Positions 1 to 8,042 of a stretch of DNA of 13,282 bases are shown here, one piece after another; positions within the stretch are counted from its first letter, which is position 1, and every line of letters begins with the position of its first letter. The position numbers and the translations under genes were made by a program. The notes beneath the pieces are model-generated. The model had not been told where the DNA came from. It ran no database searches and worked only from the letters and a program-made list of their open reading frames with translations. The DNA is from Comamonadaceae bacterium (lineage in GTDB: Bacteria; Pseudomonadota; Gammaproteobacteria; Burkholderiales; Burkholderiaceae_C), in NCBI GenBank assembly GCA_947457975.1, contig CANGYC010000037.1:1-13282 (forward strand), written 5' to 3'.

Positions 1-22
1 CGAAGCGGACACCGACAAGTAG
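1..22 (+). CDS. C-terminal tail of an upstream gene (partial)
   Basis: Reading in the frame that ends at the TAG at 20-22 gives only Glu-Ala-Asp-Thr-Asp-Lys-stop. The next gene starts 67 nt downstream on the same strand, so a co-directional upstream gene ending here is plausible. Seven codons are too few to identify a product or to prove that the frame is coding. Confidence 0.2.
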
Positions 23-89
23 CCTGCCCCACCGCCCAGGCCACGCCGGCAGCTGCGTCGGTGCATCCACACCCCAGCCGGAGTCAGAC

Positions 90-1157
90 GTGAGCCACAG
101 CGCCCCTTCCCACTCGAGCGAGGCTCTGCCCTTCGACCTGGCGGCACTGTCTCGCCACCTCAGCGCGCACCTGCCCGGCTTTGAGGGGCCGCTTAACGTG
201 CACAAGTTTTCGGGTGGCCAGTCCAACCCCACCTACCGGCTCAACACGCCCGGGCAGGACTATGTGATGCGCACCAAGCCCGGGCCGGTGGCCCAGCTGC
301 TGCCCTCGGCGCATGCCATCGAGCGCGAGTTCCGCGTCATGCAGGCGCTGGCCGCCACCGAGGTGCCCGTGCCCCGCATGCTGCTGCTGTGCGAGGACGA
401 ATCGGTCATCGGCCGGGCCTTCTACCTCATGGCCTTCGTGGAGGGCCGCGTGTTCTGGGACCAGTCCCTGCCCGGCATGGCCGCCGGCGAGCGCACGGCG
501 ATCTATGACGAGATGAACCGGGTCATCGCCGCCCTGCACCGCGTCGATGCCCAGGCGCTGGGCCTGGCCGACTATGGCCGGCCCGGCAATTACTTCGAGC
601 GCCAGATCGGCCGCTGGAGCAAGCAGTACCTGGCCTCCATCACCGAGCCCATCCCGGCCATGGACGCGCTGATCGCCTGGCTGCCACAGCACATGCCAGC
701 GGCCTCGCGCGAGGAGGGCCGCACGGGCATCGTGCATGGCGACTTCCGGCTCGACAACCTGCTGTTCCACCCCAGCGAGCCCCGCGTGCTGGCCGTGCTC
801 GACTGGGAGCTCTCTACCCTGGGCCACCCGATGGCGGACATGGCCTACCACTGCATGTCCTGGCACATCCCGCCCGGCACCTTCCGCGGCATTGGCGGGC
901 TGGACCTCGCCGCGCTGGGCATCCCGCTGGAGGCCGACTACCTCGCACGCTACTGCGAGCGCACCGGCCTGCCCCGGCCCAGCACCTCAGACTGGAACTT
1001 CTACCTCGCCTACAACCTCTTCCGCATGGCCGCCATCCTGCAGGGCATTGCCAAGCGGGCCGAGCTGGGCATCGCCTCCAGCGCCCAGGCGCAGGCCTCG
1101 GCCGCTGGCGCACGGCCCCTGGCCGAGCTGGCCTGGCAGTTTGCCCAGCGCACCTGA
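90..1157 (+). CDS. APH-family phosphotransferase (ACAD10/11 kinase-domain-like, LvaA-like)
   Basis: The 355-residue protein has an aminoglycoside-phosphotransferase/choline-kinase fold. Visible elements are a nucleotide loop GGQSNPTY (42-49), a candidate ATP lysine K63 (VMRTKP), acidic residues in IEREF (77-81), the catalytic loop HGDFRLDN (216-223, D218 as base, N223) and the metal-binding LDWE (237-240, D238). The GTG start at 90 is supported by GGAG at 80-83. Despite the fold, antibiotic resistance is unlikely. The acyl-CoA dehydrogenase that begins 40 nt downstream is the known partner of this subfamily, fused in human ACAD10/ACAD11 and separate as LvaA/LvaC in Pseudomonas levulinate catabolism. 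Known LvaA-type enzymes phosphorylate the 4-hydroxyl of a 4-hydroxyacyl-CoA. That this protein does the same is inferred. It is predicted to be cytoplasmic, with no leader or membrane segment. Confidence 0.88.
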   Translation: MSHSAPSHSSEALPFDLAALSRHLSAHLPGFEGPLNVHKFSGGQSNPTYRLNTPGQDYVMRTKPGPVAQLLPSAHAIEREFRVMQALAATEVPVPRMLLLCEDESVIGRAFYLMAFVEGRVFWDQSLPGMAAGERTAIYDEMNRVIAALHRVDAQALGLADYGRPGNYFERQIGRWSKQYLASITEPIPAMDALIAWLPQHMPAASREEGRTGIVHGDFRLDNLLFHPSEPRVLAVLDWELSTLGHPMADMAYHCMSWHIPPGTFRGIGGLDLAALGIPLEADYLARYCERTGLPRPSTSDWNFYLAYNLFRMAAILQGIAKRAELGIASSAQAQASAAGARPLAELAWQFAQRT

Positions 1158-1197
1158 ACCCGATCCGTCCTCACCGCCTACTTCACGGAAGCACCCT

Positions 1198-2457
<1,260 letters not shown>

Positions 2458-2507
2458 GCCGCCTACACTTTCGAACTTCTTCCCCACCCACTCCCACACA
2501 CTCCACC

Positions 2508-3212
2508 ATGCTCAAGCTCTACTCGTGGGCCACGCCCAACGGTCACAAAATTCACATCATGCTCGAGGAATGCGGTCTGCGCGAAGGCCGCGACTGGCAA
2601 GCCATCCCGATCAACATCGGCCAGGGCGACCAGTTCACCCCCGAGTTCCTGGCCATCAGCCCGAACAACAAGATTCCCGCCCTGGTCGACCCGAACGGCC
2701 CAGACGGCAAGCCCATCTCCATCTTCGAGTCCGGCGCCATCATGCTCTACCTGGCCAGCAAGTACGGCAAGTTCCTGCCCAAGAGCGACCGCCAGAAATT
2801 CCAGACCCTGGAATGGCTGATGTTCCAGATGGGCGGCGTCGGCCCCATGCTCGGCCAGAACCATCACTTCCGGCTCTATGCGCCCGAGAAAATCGAGTAC
2901 GCAGTGAACCGCTACACCAACGAGGCCAAGCGCATTTACGGCGTCATCGACAAGCGCTTGTCGACGAGCAAGTTCATTGCCTGTGGCCAGTACACCATCG
3001 CCGACATGGCCATCTTCCCGTGGCTGCGCAACTGGAAGAACCAGGGCGTCGAGCTGGACGATTACCCGCACCTCAAGGCCTGGTTCGAACAGATCGCGGC
3101 CCGCCCGGCCGTCAAGCGCGGTGTGGAGATGCTCACCCACCTTCGCAAGCCTGTCACCGATGACAAGGCCCGCGAGATGATGTTCGGCAGCACCCAGTAC
3201 GCCCGCCGCTGA
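2508..3212 (+). CDS. yfcG: Nu-class glutathione S-transferase, YfcG-type disulfide reductase
   Basis: The protein has 234 residues in the two-domain GST fold. The N-terminal thioredoxin-like half shows TPNGHKI (9-15, where T9 and N11 match the glutathione-contacting Thr and Asn of E. coli YfcG), the cis-proline motif NNKIPAL (53-59) and FESGAI (73-78). The helical half begins near 92 and carries GGVGPMLGQNHHF (109-121), a hallmark of the YfcG/YghU group. Known family members have weak transferase activity and strong disulfide-bond reductase activity with two bound glutathiones. The gene follows the dehydrogenase by 50 nt on the same strand, with no clear Shine-Dalgarno sequence in front of the ATG. 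It ends at a strong hairpin. It may be co-transcribed with the kinase/dehydrogenase pair, but a metabolic link is not evident. The family call is firm; the symbol rests on remembered similarity. Confidence 0.93.
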   Translation: MLKLYSWATPNGHKIHIMLEECGLREGRDWQAIPINIGQGDQFTPEFLAISPNNKIPALVDPNGPDGKPISIFESGAIMLYLASKYGKFLPKSDRQKFQTLEWLMFQMGGVGPMLGQNHHFRLYAPEKIEYAVNRYTNEAKRIYGVIDKRLSTSKFIACGQYTIADMAIFPWLRNWKNQGVELDDYPHLKAWFEQIAARPAVKRGVEMLTHLRKPVTDDKAREMMFGSTQYARR

Positions 3213-3229
3213 AGGCAAGGCTGCACCGC

Positions 3230-3257
3230 TGACAAGGGCCCTGCGGGGCCCTTGTCA
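3230..3257. terminator. Shared (bidirectional) hairpin terminator between the GST and marR genes
   Basis: A perfect 12-bp inverted repeat has arms TGACAAGGGCCC (3230-3241) and GGGCCCTTGTCA (3246-3257), separated by the four-base loop TGCG. It lies 17 nt past the GST stop and directly abuts the marR stop codon at 3259-3261. On the + strand it is followed by a short T-rich run (TTTACTTT). On the - strand no T tract follows, so termination in that direction is less certain. Confidence 0.8.
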
Positions 3258-3258
3258 T

Positions 3259-3786
3259 TTACTTTGCGGGCTTGTCAGCCTGGGCCGCCATGCCCATGCG
3301 CAGCTGGCCCAGCAGCTCATGCAACTGGGCCAGGTCGCGGGCGCCCATGCCGCTGAAGAGCTCGATCAGCCAGCGTTCGTGTTCGCCGGCCATGTCATGA
3401 AAACGCGCCTGGCCCTGCGCGGTCATGCGCACCACCATGGCCCGCTTGTCCTCGGGGTCGGGCAGGCGCTCCACCCAGCCTTCAGCCACCAGCTGGTCGG
3501 TCAGGCCCGTGATGTTGCCGCCCGAGACCATGAGATGGCTGGAGAGCGACTTCATGCGCAAGCCTTCAGGGTGCCGGTCGAGTTGGGCCAGGTAGTCAAA
3601 TCGCGGCAGCGTGGTGGCGAACTGCGTGCGCAGCTGCGTGCGGATGTGCTGCTCAATCTGCGTGCTGCAGGCCAGAAGGCGCAGCCACAGGCGCACCGCC
3701 CGGTGGTCGCGGCTGGACACGCCCGCCTCCCGGCCCGGCTCATGGGTGCGGGCAGGCGTCTCGGCGTGTCGGGGGGGCGTGGTCAT
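3259..3786 (-). CDS. MarR-family transcriptional regulator
   Basis: With the ATG at 3786 the protein has 175 residues. After a variable 25-residue N-terminus come a dimerisation helix (about 28-60), a winged helix-turn-helix with recognition region LSSHLMVSGGNITGLTDQL (81-99), and the wing ending in DPEDKRA (110-116), a MarR hallmark. A C-terminal dimerisation helix follows. The frame is open to an ATG at 3843 (19 more residues). I prefer 3786 because the family is usually 140-170 residues, but no start has a convincing ribosome site. The gene is divergent from the extradiol/Rieske operon, and the shared region contains tandem palindromes, so this protein is the obvious candidate repressor of that operon, released by a phenolic or aromatic-CoA ligand. 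Autoregulation is also possible. The ligand is unknown. Confidence 0.9.
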   Translation of the reverse strand: MTTPPRHAETPARTHEPGREAGVSSRDHRAVRLWLRLLACSTQIEQHIRTQLRTQFATTLPRFDYLAQLDRHPEGLRMKSLSSHLMVSGGNITGLTDQLVAEGWVERLPDPEDKRAMVVRMTAQGQARFHDMAGEHERWLIELFSGMGARDLAQLHELLGQLRMGMAAQADKPAK

Positions 3787-3903
3787 GCAGGAAGGGGCTC
3801 GCAAGGGGCGCATTGTAGGAAGGGCCTGAGATGCTTCAGGCATAAAGCAGTTTCACCGATGTGGCAGCGCGCAGCGCCACAGGCTGCGCCCTCGGAAATC
3901 CTC

Positions 3904-3932
3904 TTGACCTTTTGGAATCGAACAGAGATCAT
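3904..3932 (+). promoter_or_regulatory. Candidate sigma-70 promoter for the extradiol/Rieske operon
   Basis: A good -35 hexamer, TTGACC (3904-3909), is followed after 17 bp by a modest -10, GATCAT (3927-3932, four of six consensus positions). Transcription would start near 3939-3940, immediately before the tandem palindromes and about 170 nt before the first operon gene. This is a pattern match only, but the stretch is distinctly AT-rich in otherwise GC-rich DNA. Confidence 0.4.
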
Positions 3933-3937
3933 TGTTC
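3920..3937. promoter_or_regulatory. Imperfect palindrome overlapping the -10 region
   Basis: An 18-bp near-palindrome has outer arms GAACA (3920-3924) and TGTTC (3933-3937) and seven of nine complementary pairs overall. It covers the candidate -10 hexamer. Its sequence differs from the downstream GTTTC/GAAAC palindromes, so it may bind a different regulator or be a coincidence. Confidence 0.3.
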
Positions 3938-3940
3938 TAG

Positions 3941-3979
3941 TTGTTTCTTGAGGGAAACCTTGTTTCTTTAGAGAAACAA
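3941..3979. promoter_or_regulatory. Tandem palindromic operator, probable MarR binding sites
   Basis: Two copies of the 16-bp palindrome GTTTCTTnAGnGAAAC lie at 3943-3958 and 3962-3977, identical at 14 of 16 positions and 19 bp apart start to start. Copy 2 extends to a perfect 8-bp-arm inverted repeat (TTGTTTCT at 3960-3967, AGAAACAA at 3972-3979). The sites lie between marR and the divergent operon, directly downstream of the candidate promoter. Size and symmetry fit a MarR dimer. The 19-bp spacing places the two dimers on nearly the same helix face. Binding by this MarR is inferred from position. Confidence 0.65.
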
Positions 3980-4042
3980 ATTGGCCGGGTAGCCCGCATG
4001 CGCCGCCCGCCCCTGAACCACGACGACACAAGGACCCATCGC

Positions 4043-4111
4043 ATGACCTCCAGGCCAGGCCACGCCGCCCCCAAGCACCGCTGGGTGCCGCAACAGGAGC
4101 CCACCGCATGA
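4043..4111 (+). CDS. Possible 22-residue leader peptide (uORF) before the extradiol gene
   Basis: The ATG at 4043 has AAGGA at 4030-4034 (8-nt spacing) and opens a 22-codon frame, MTSRPGHAAPKH... ending PQQEPTA. Its TGA (4109-4111) overlaps the ATG of the next gene in an ATGA junction. The same frame is open back to another ATG at 3998, giving 37 residues. Such an overlap often couples translation, though the downstream gene also has its own GGAG at 4096-4099. The peptide has no recognisable domain and is rich in Pro, His and Arg, which is also what random GC-rich sequence gives. Chance is a real alternative. Confidence 0.28.
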   Translation: MTSRPGHAAPKHRWVPQQEPTA

Positions 4112-5073
4112 GCGTGCTCGGCATCGACGAAGTCACCTTCGGCGCCAGCGACCTGCCCACCTGCCGCCGCTTCTTCCTGGACTGGGGCCTGCGCCTGGCC
4201 GAGGAAACTGAGCACACCCTGGTCTTCGAGACACTCAATGGCTGCCGCGTCATCGTGGCCCACTCCGACACGCCGGGCCTGCCTGCAGGCATGGAGCCCG
4301 ATCCAACACTGCGCGAAGTGGTCTGGGGCGTGGCCACCGAGGCTGACCTGGCAGGCTACGCCCAGGCCTTGAAGTCGCAGCCGGGCTTCATGGCAAAGGA
4401 CGGGCGCATCGGCTGCACCGACCCCAACGGCCTGGCCGTGCGCCTACAGCTCACGCGCAAGCGCGCGCTGGACCTGGACTGCGCCGCCACCAACACCTGG
4501 AGCCACCGGCCGCGCGTCAACCAGGCCGGACCCGCCTACGAGCGCGCCCAGCCCATCGAGGTGGGCCATGTGGTGCTGTTCACCACCGATGTGCAGGCCA
4601 CCTCCGCCTTCTACCAGCAGGCCCTGGGTTTTGTGCTCTCGGACCAGTACCCCGGCCGCGGCCACTTCCTGCGCTGCTCGGCCCAAGGCGGCCACCACGA
4701 CCTCTTCCTGCTGCAGCCGCCCGAGGCGCGCCGCGGCCTGAACCATGTGGCCTTTGCCGTGCGCGACGTGCACGAGGTCTTCGGCGGCGGCATGCACATG
4801 TCACGCCAGGGCTGGGCCACCGAACTGGGCCCGGGCCGCCATCCCATCTCCTCGGCCATCTTCTGGTACATCGTGAACCCGGCCGGCGCGCTGGTGGAGT
4901 ACTACACCGACGAGGACGAGCTCACCGAAGACTGGCAGCCGCGCGAATTCACGCCCGGCCCCACGGTCTTTGCCGAGTGGGCGATCAAGGGTGGCATCGA
5001 CGGCCACAGCCGACGCCAGGTCAATGCCGAGGCCCCCAGCGGCCGCTTCATGACCGACAAGCCCAAACCCTGA
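4108..5073 (+). CDS. Extradiol ring-cleavage dioxygenase-like VOC protein (type I, two-domain)
   Basis: The 321-residue protein has two vicinal-oxygen-chelate modules, an N-terminal one (about 3-118) that appears metal-free and a C-terminal one (about 150-270) that is catalytic. Candidate Fe(II) ligands are H154 (VGHVVLF), H213 (LNHVAF) and E264 (LVEYYTD). The second-shell residues expected in BphC-type enzymes are also present by spacing: H196/H197, H245 (GRHPIS) and Y254 (FWYIVNPAG). The stretch 243-264 matches the extradiol-dioxygenase signature except for Trp where an aliphatic residue or Phe precedes the Tyr. The start is supported by GGAG at 4096-4099. It is the first gene of the operon under the tandem operators and would cleave a catechol-like product made by the hydroxylases of this island. 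The exact substrate is unknown; annotation pipelines would probably say only VOC or glyoxalase. Confidence 0.87.
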   Translation: MSVLGIDEVTFGASDLPTCRRFFLDWGLRLAEETEHTLVFETLNGCRVIVAHSDTPGLPAGMEPDPTLREVVWGVATEADLAGYAQALKSQPGFMAKDGRIGCTDPNGLAVRLQLTRKRALDLDCAATNTWSHRPRVNQAGPAYERAQPIEVGHVVLFTTDVQATSAFYQQALGFVLSDQYPGRGHFLRCSAQGGHHDLFLLQPPEARRGLNHVAFAVRDVHEVFGGGMHMSRQGWATELGPGRHPISSAIFWYIVNPAGALVEYYTDEDELTEDWQPREFTPGPTVFAEWAIKGGIDGHSRRQVNAEAPSGRFMTDKPKP

Positions 5074-5090
5074 CGCCCAGGAGAAGCCCC

Positions 5091-5309
5091 ATGACCGCGC
5101 TCTACAACGAAACACATCAGAACCGCAGCGCCGAACCCACGGCCTATGAAAGTCTGCTGGGCGACGCCATTGAGCGCGCCTTCGCGCAAGGCATCCACGA
5201 CCTGCCAGGCCTCGTGGCCTACCTCAACGCCGGCGGCCCCAGCGGCCCCAACGGCCAGGCCTGGACGCCCGAGAACTACCAGCAGGAAATGGCCCGCCTG
5301 GCCGCCTGA
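5091..5309 (+). CDS. Small recombinase-like helix-turn-helix protein
   Basis: This is a 72-residue soluble protein. The ATG at 5091 is preceded by a strong AGGAG at 5079-5083. The gene lies 17 nt after the extradiol gene and about 20 nt before the Rieske gene, so it is almost certainly co-translated with both. The first 18 residues are probably disordered. Residues 19-71 form two or three helices with the pattern LVAYLNAGGP...GQAWTPENYQQEMARL, which resembles the short HTH segment of large serine recombinases (LN-x-x-G-...-G-x-x-W-T/S...). There is no catalytic recombinase domain and no sign of truncation. DNA binding is therefore possible, but its place between two oxygenase genes also fits a structural or accessory subunit. 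I know of no established function. Confidence 0.8.
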   Translation: MTALYNETHQNRSAEPTAYESLLGDAIERAFAQGIHDLPGLVAYLNAGGPSGPNGQAWTPENYQQEMARLAA

Positions 5310-5329
5310 GACCCCTGAGGATGAGTGCC

Positions 5330-6367
5330 ATGAAACATGCCGTGATCCAGATGCAGGCCGACCCGGTGGACGCCGCCCTGCAAGTCGGGCTCAAGGACCT
5401 GTGGTTCCCTGTCTGCCCCTCCCGCTTCGTCAAGGACAGCCCCGTGTCCCTGCGCCGCCTGGGCTACAAGATCGTGCTCTGGCGCGACGCCGCGGGCCAG
5501 GTGCACGCCCTGGAAGACCGCTGCCCCCACCGGGGCGCGCCCTTGTCGCTGGGCGTCAACCTGGGCGACCGCATCGCCTGTGCCTACCATGGCGTGCAGG
5601 TGCGCTGCGACGGCACCGTCACCAAGGTGCCGGGCAGCCCCGGCTGCAAGCTCGAGGGCTCGCGCCCCACGCGCAGCTTCCACACGGCCGAGGCGAACGG
5701 CGCCATCTTTCTCTACAACGCCAGCCAACCGGCGCTGGACCAGGCCCCGCCCCTGGTGCTGCCCGAGGAACTGACCTCGCCCGAGTGGTCCTCCTTCCTC
5801 TGCTACACGGAATGGGGCTGCGATTACCGCTACGTGATCGACAACGTCATGGACCCCATGCACGGCGCCTACCTGCACAAGCAGTCGCACACCATGAGCG
5901 AAGGCGACATGAGCGCCGAGTTCCAGATCCGCCAGCTGCCCCAGGGCTTCATCTTCGAGAAGAAGGGCCAGCGCGATGTGAACTTCGACTGGACCGAGTG
6001 GATGGACACCGGCATCCACACCATGCGCCTGGAGATCCCCTACCCCAAGACGGGTGGGCCCGGTGGCAACTTCACCATCATCGGCAGCTACGTGCCCATC
6101 CAGGAGCGGGTGGCCGGCGTGTTCTTCTGGCGCTGCCGCAAGGTCAGCGGCTGGCAGCGCGACACCTGGCGCTTTCTCTACAAAAACCGGCTGGAGCAGC
6201 GCCACTGGAACGTGCTAGAGCAAGACCGTGTGGCCGTGGAAAACATGGAGCCCGACGCCAACCAGCACGAGCACCTGTACGCGCACGACATGGGCGTGGT
6301 GCGCCTGCGCCGGCAGATGCGCCAGCTGGCTGAAAAGCAACTGCAGCGCGACACCGCGCAGACCTGA
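5330..6367 (+). CDS. Rieske-type aromatic ring-hydroxylating oxygenase, alpha subunit
   Basis: With the ATG at 5330 (GAGG at 5317-5320, 9-nt spacing) the protein has 345 residues. An ATG at 5321 would add three residues but sits directly against that ribosome site. The N-terminal Rieske domain (about 22-120) has the [2Fe-2S] ligands CPHRG (C65, H67) and CAYH (C84, H87). The catalytic domain has the mononuclear-iron motif DNVMDPMHGAYLH (171-183; H178 and H183 as ligands, D175 as the inter-subunit electron bridge) and a third ligand candidate D299 in EQDRVAVE. The length and single-gene organisation fit alpha-only oxygenases of the phenoxybenzoate/vanillate/phthalate type rather than alpha-beta naphthalene types. 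A ferredoxin reductase is needed but none is in the window. The likely reaction is hydroxylation or O-demethylation of an aromatic ring; the substrate is unknown. Confidence 0.92.
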   Translation: MKHAVIQMQADPVDAALQVGLKDLWFPVCPSRFVKDSPVSLRRLGYKIVLWRDAAGQVHALEDRCPHRGAPLSLGVNLGDRIACAYHGVQVRCDGTVTKVPGSPGCKLEGSRPTRSFHTAEANGAIFLYNASQPALDQAPPLVLPEELTSPEWSSFLCYTEWGCDYRYVIDNVMDPMHGAYLHKQSHTMSEGDMSAEFQIRQLPQGFIFEKKGQRDVNFDWTEWMDTGIHTMRLEIPYPKTGGPGGNFTIIGSYVPIQERVAGVFFWRCRKVSGWQRDTWRFLYKNRLEQRHWNVLEQDRVAVENMEPDANQHEHLYAHDMGVVRLRRQMRQLAEKQLQRDTAQT

Positions 6368-6375
6368 GGAGCGAA

Positions 6376-6399
6376 GGCTGCAGCCGCAGCGCTGCAGCC
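6376..6399. terminator. Possible hairpin between the convergent Rieske and sulfatase genes
   Basis: The arms GGCTGCAGC (6376-6384) and GCTGCAGCC (6391-6399) form a perfect 9-bp stem with a six-base loop in the 60-nt gap between two convergent stop codons. No T run follows on either strand, so it would be a weak intrinsic terminator at best. Position is the main argument. Confidence 0.4.
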
Positions 6400-6427
6400 G
6401 GCCTGGGTCTTGGCGCTGCGCGCTGGC

Positions 6428-8026
6428 TCAGGCCGAGGCCGAAGGATAAGGGGAGGTGTCCGTGGCTTCGAGCATGGCCCGGGCCAGGCGCTCCATCAGC
6501 TCGCCCCGCACAGCGCGCGCCGAGGGCTCGTTCCAGAGGTTGTGCAACTCCAGCGGATCGGCCTGCAGGTCATAGAGCTCTCCCCAGTCCTGGCCATCGT
6601 AGAAGGTCAGGCGATGGCGGTGGTCGCGCAAGGTGCGCATGCGCACGCGGCGGTCCATGCCGAAATCGGCACGCTGGCTCTCTTCTTCCATCAACAAGGC
6701 CTCACGCACGGCCGGCTGGCCGTCCATCACGGGCAGCAGGGACCGCCCGTGCATGCCGTTGGGCGCCTGCAGGCCGGCGCGCGCGAGTACGGTGGCGGCA
6801 ATGTCGGTGGTCTGCGCCAGGGCCTGAATCACCTGGGCCTGCGGCCGGGCCGGGTCGCGCCAGATGAAGGGCACACGCGTGAGCGCGCTGTAGTGCAGGC
6901 CGCCCTTGAACATCAGGCCGCGCTCGCCCAGGAGCTCGCCGTGGTCGGCGGTGAACAAGACCACCGTGTCCCGGTCCAGCCCCAGGGCTCGCAGCTCGGC
7001 CATCACGCGGCCCACGCCGTCGTCGATGCAGGCCAGGCTTCCGTGGTTGAGCGCCAGGGCTTCGCGCGCCTCCTGCGGCGTGCAGGCAAAGGCCCCGTAG
7101 CCGGGCTTGAAGCCGGGGCTGGCCTGGCGCTGGGCCCGCAGCCAGGCTATCGCCGGTGGCGCGTCATGCAGGCGGGCATCGAAGCTGGCCGGCAGCGGCA
7201 TGTCCTCGGGCCTGAACAGGTCCCAGTAGCGGCCGGGCGGCGTGAAGGGATGGTGCGGGTCCGGGAACGAGCACTGCAGAAAAAAGGGCTGGTCCTGCTC
7301 GGCATACTGCCGAAGCATGCCGCAGGCCTGCCCCGCGATGTAGGCCGTGGGATAGAGCTCCTCTGGCAGCCTGGTGCGCCAGGCCTGGCGCAGGGCGCCC
7401 AGCGCCAAACCCGCGGTGGGAATCGCGTTATCGGGGCCGATCAGGCGCTCGGCTTCAGGCACTTGCTGGCGCAGCCAGCGCCGCCAATGGCCCTGCTGCT
7501 CATCGGCGTGGCCAATGGTCAGAGCCACCTGCTCGAAGCCGTAGTAGGGCAGCGTCAGCTCGACGCCCTCCTCAGCCCAGCGGCTGGCCCGCTCCTGGCC
7601 GTAGTGGCCCGGGTGCACGCGCCTGGCCTCCTGCGGCAGGCGCTCGTGCGGGGCCGGCCAGCGCGCCGGTACATCGGTGATGTTCTGCAGGTGCGCCTTG
7701 CCCGCCAGGCCCGTGCGCCAGCCGGCGGCACGCAGCTGCTCCACGAAGGTGAGCTCGGCATGCGAGAGCTCGCGCCCGTTCATGTGCACGCCGTGCGCGC
7801 TGGGCAGGCGCCCTGTCATCAGCGAGGCGCGGTTGGGCTGGCAGATCGGCGTGGCCACATGAAACTGCGCAAAGCGTGCGCCCTCGCCTGCCAGGGCATC
7901 GATGTGCGGGGTACGCACCAGAGCATCGCCCTCGCAGCCGAGGTGGTCGGCGCGGTGCTGGTCGGTGACGAACAGCAAAAAGTTGGGGCGACGCCCTGGC
8001 ATGCGCCAGCCGCTGCGCTCAGTCAT
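6428..8026 (-). CDS. Sulfatase-fold hydrolase (arylsulfatase / phosphonate monoester hydrolase-like)
   Basis: The 532-residue protein belongs to the alkaline-phosphatase superfamily, sulfatase branch. Visible features are the first metal Asp in VTDQHRAD (D22), the formylglycine motif CQPNRASLMTGR (62-73; C62 would be oxidised to formylglycine), GKAHL (109-113), DPHHPF (256-261), the metal ligands ADHGELLGERG (360-370; D361, H362) and K374. The core is CxPxR, as the formylglycine-generating enzyme needs, but with Asn where Ser is usual. No signal peptide is present, which points to a cytoplasmic enzyme like phosphonate monoester hydrolases rather than exported arylsulfatases. It is the last gene of the - strand operon, 16 nt after the Bug receptor gene. 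An in-frame ATG at 8002 is an alternative start; neither has a strong ribosome site. Whether the ester is a sulfate, phosphonate or phosphodiester cannot be told. Confidence 0.9.
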   Translation of the reverse strand: MTERSGWRMPGRRPNFLLFVTDQHRADHLGCEGDALVRTPHIDALAGEGARFAQFHVATPICQPNRASLMTGRLPSAHGVHMNGRELSHAELTFVEQLRAAGWRTGLAGKAHLQNITDVPARWPAPHERLPQEARRVHPGHYGQERASRWAEEGVELTLPYYGFEQVALTIGHADEQQGHWRRWLRQQVPEAERLIGPDNAIPTAGLALGALRQAWRTRLPEELYPTAYIAGQACGMLRQYAEQDQPFFLQCSFPDPHHPFTPPGRYWDLFRPEDMPLPASFDARLHDAPPAIAWLRAQRQASPGFKPGYGAFACTPQEAREALALNHGSLACIDDGVGRVMAELRALGLDRDTVVLFTADHGELLGERGLMFKGGLHYSALTRVPFIWRDPARPQAQVIQALAQTTDIAATVLARAGLQAPNGMHGRSLLPVMDGQPAVREALLMEEESQRADFGMDRRVRMRTLRDHRHRLTFYDGQDWGELYDLQADPLELHNLWNEPSARAVRGELMERLARAMLEATDTSPYPSASA

Positions 8027-8042
8027 GGCCGACTCGATGCGC

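Noticed and set aside
90..1157. Aminoglycoside or macrolide resistance kinase
   Set aside because: The fold is shared, but the adjacent acyl-CoA dehydrogenase and the subfamily's motif context point to the ACAD10/11-LvaA group.
736..1197. N-terminal extension of the dehydrogenase frame into the kinase gene
   Set aside because: The extension is an Ala/Pro/Ser/Trp-rich shadow of the kinase in another frame. The ATG at 1198 has a ribosome site and starts the conserved domain.
3861..3880. GTGGC...GCCAC inverted repeat upstream of marR
   Set aside because: Only five paired bases with a GC-rich interior; expected by chance in this composition and without a T tract.
5091..5309. Remnant of a mobile-element recombinase
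   Set aside because: The frame is intact, has its own ribosome site, is evenly spaced within an operon, and no catalytic domain, repeats or attachment site surround it.
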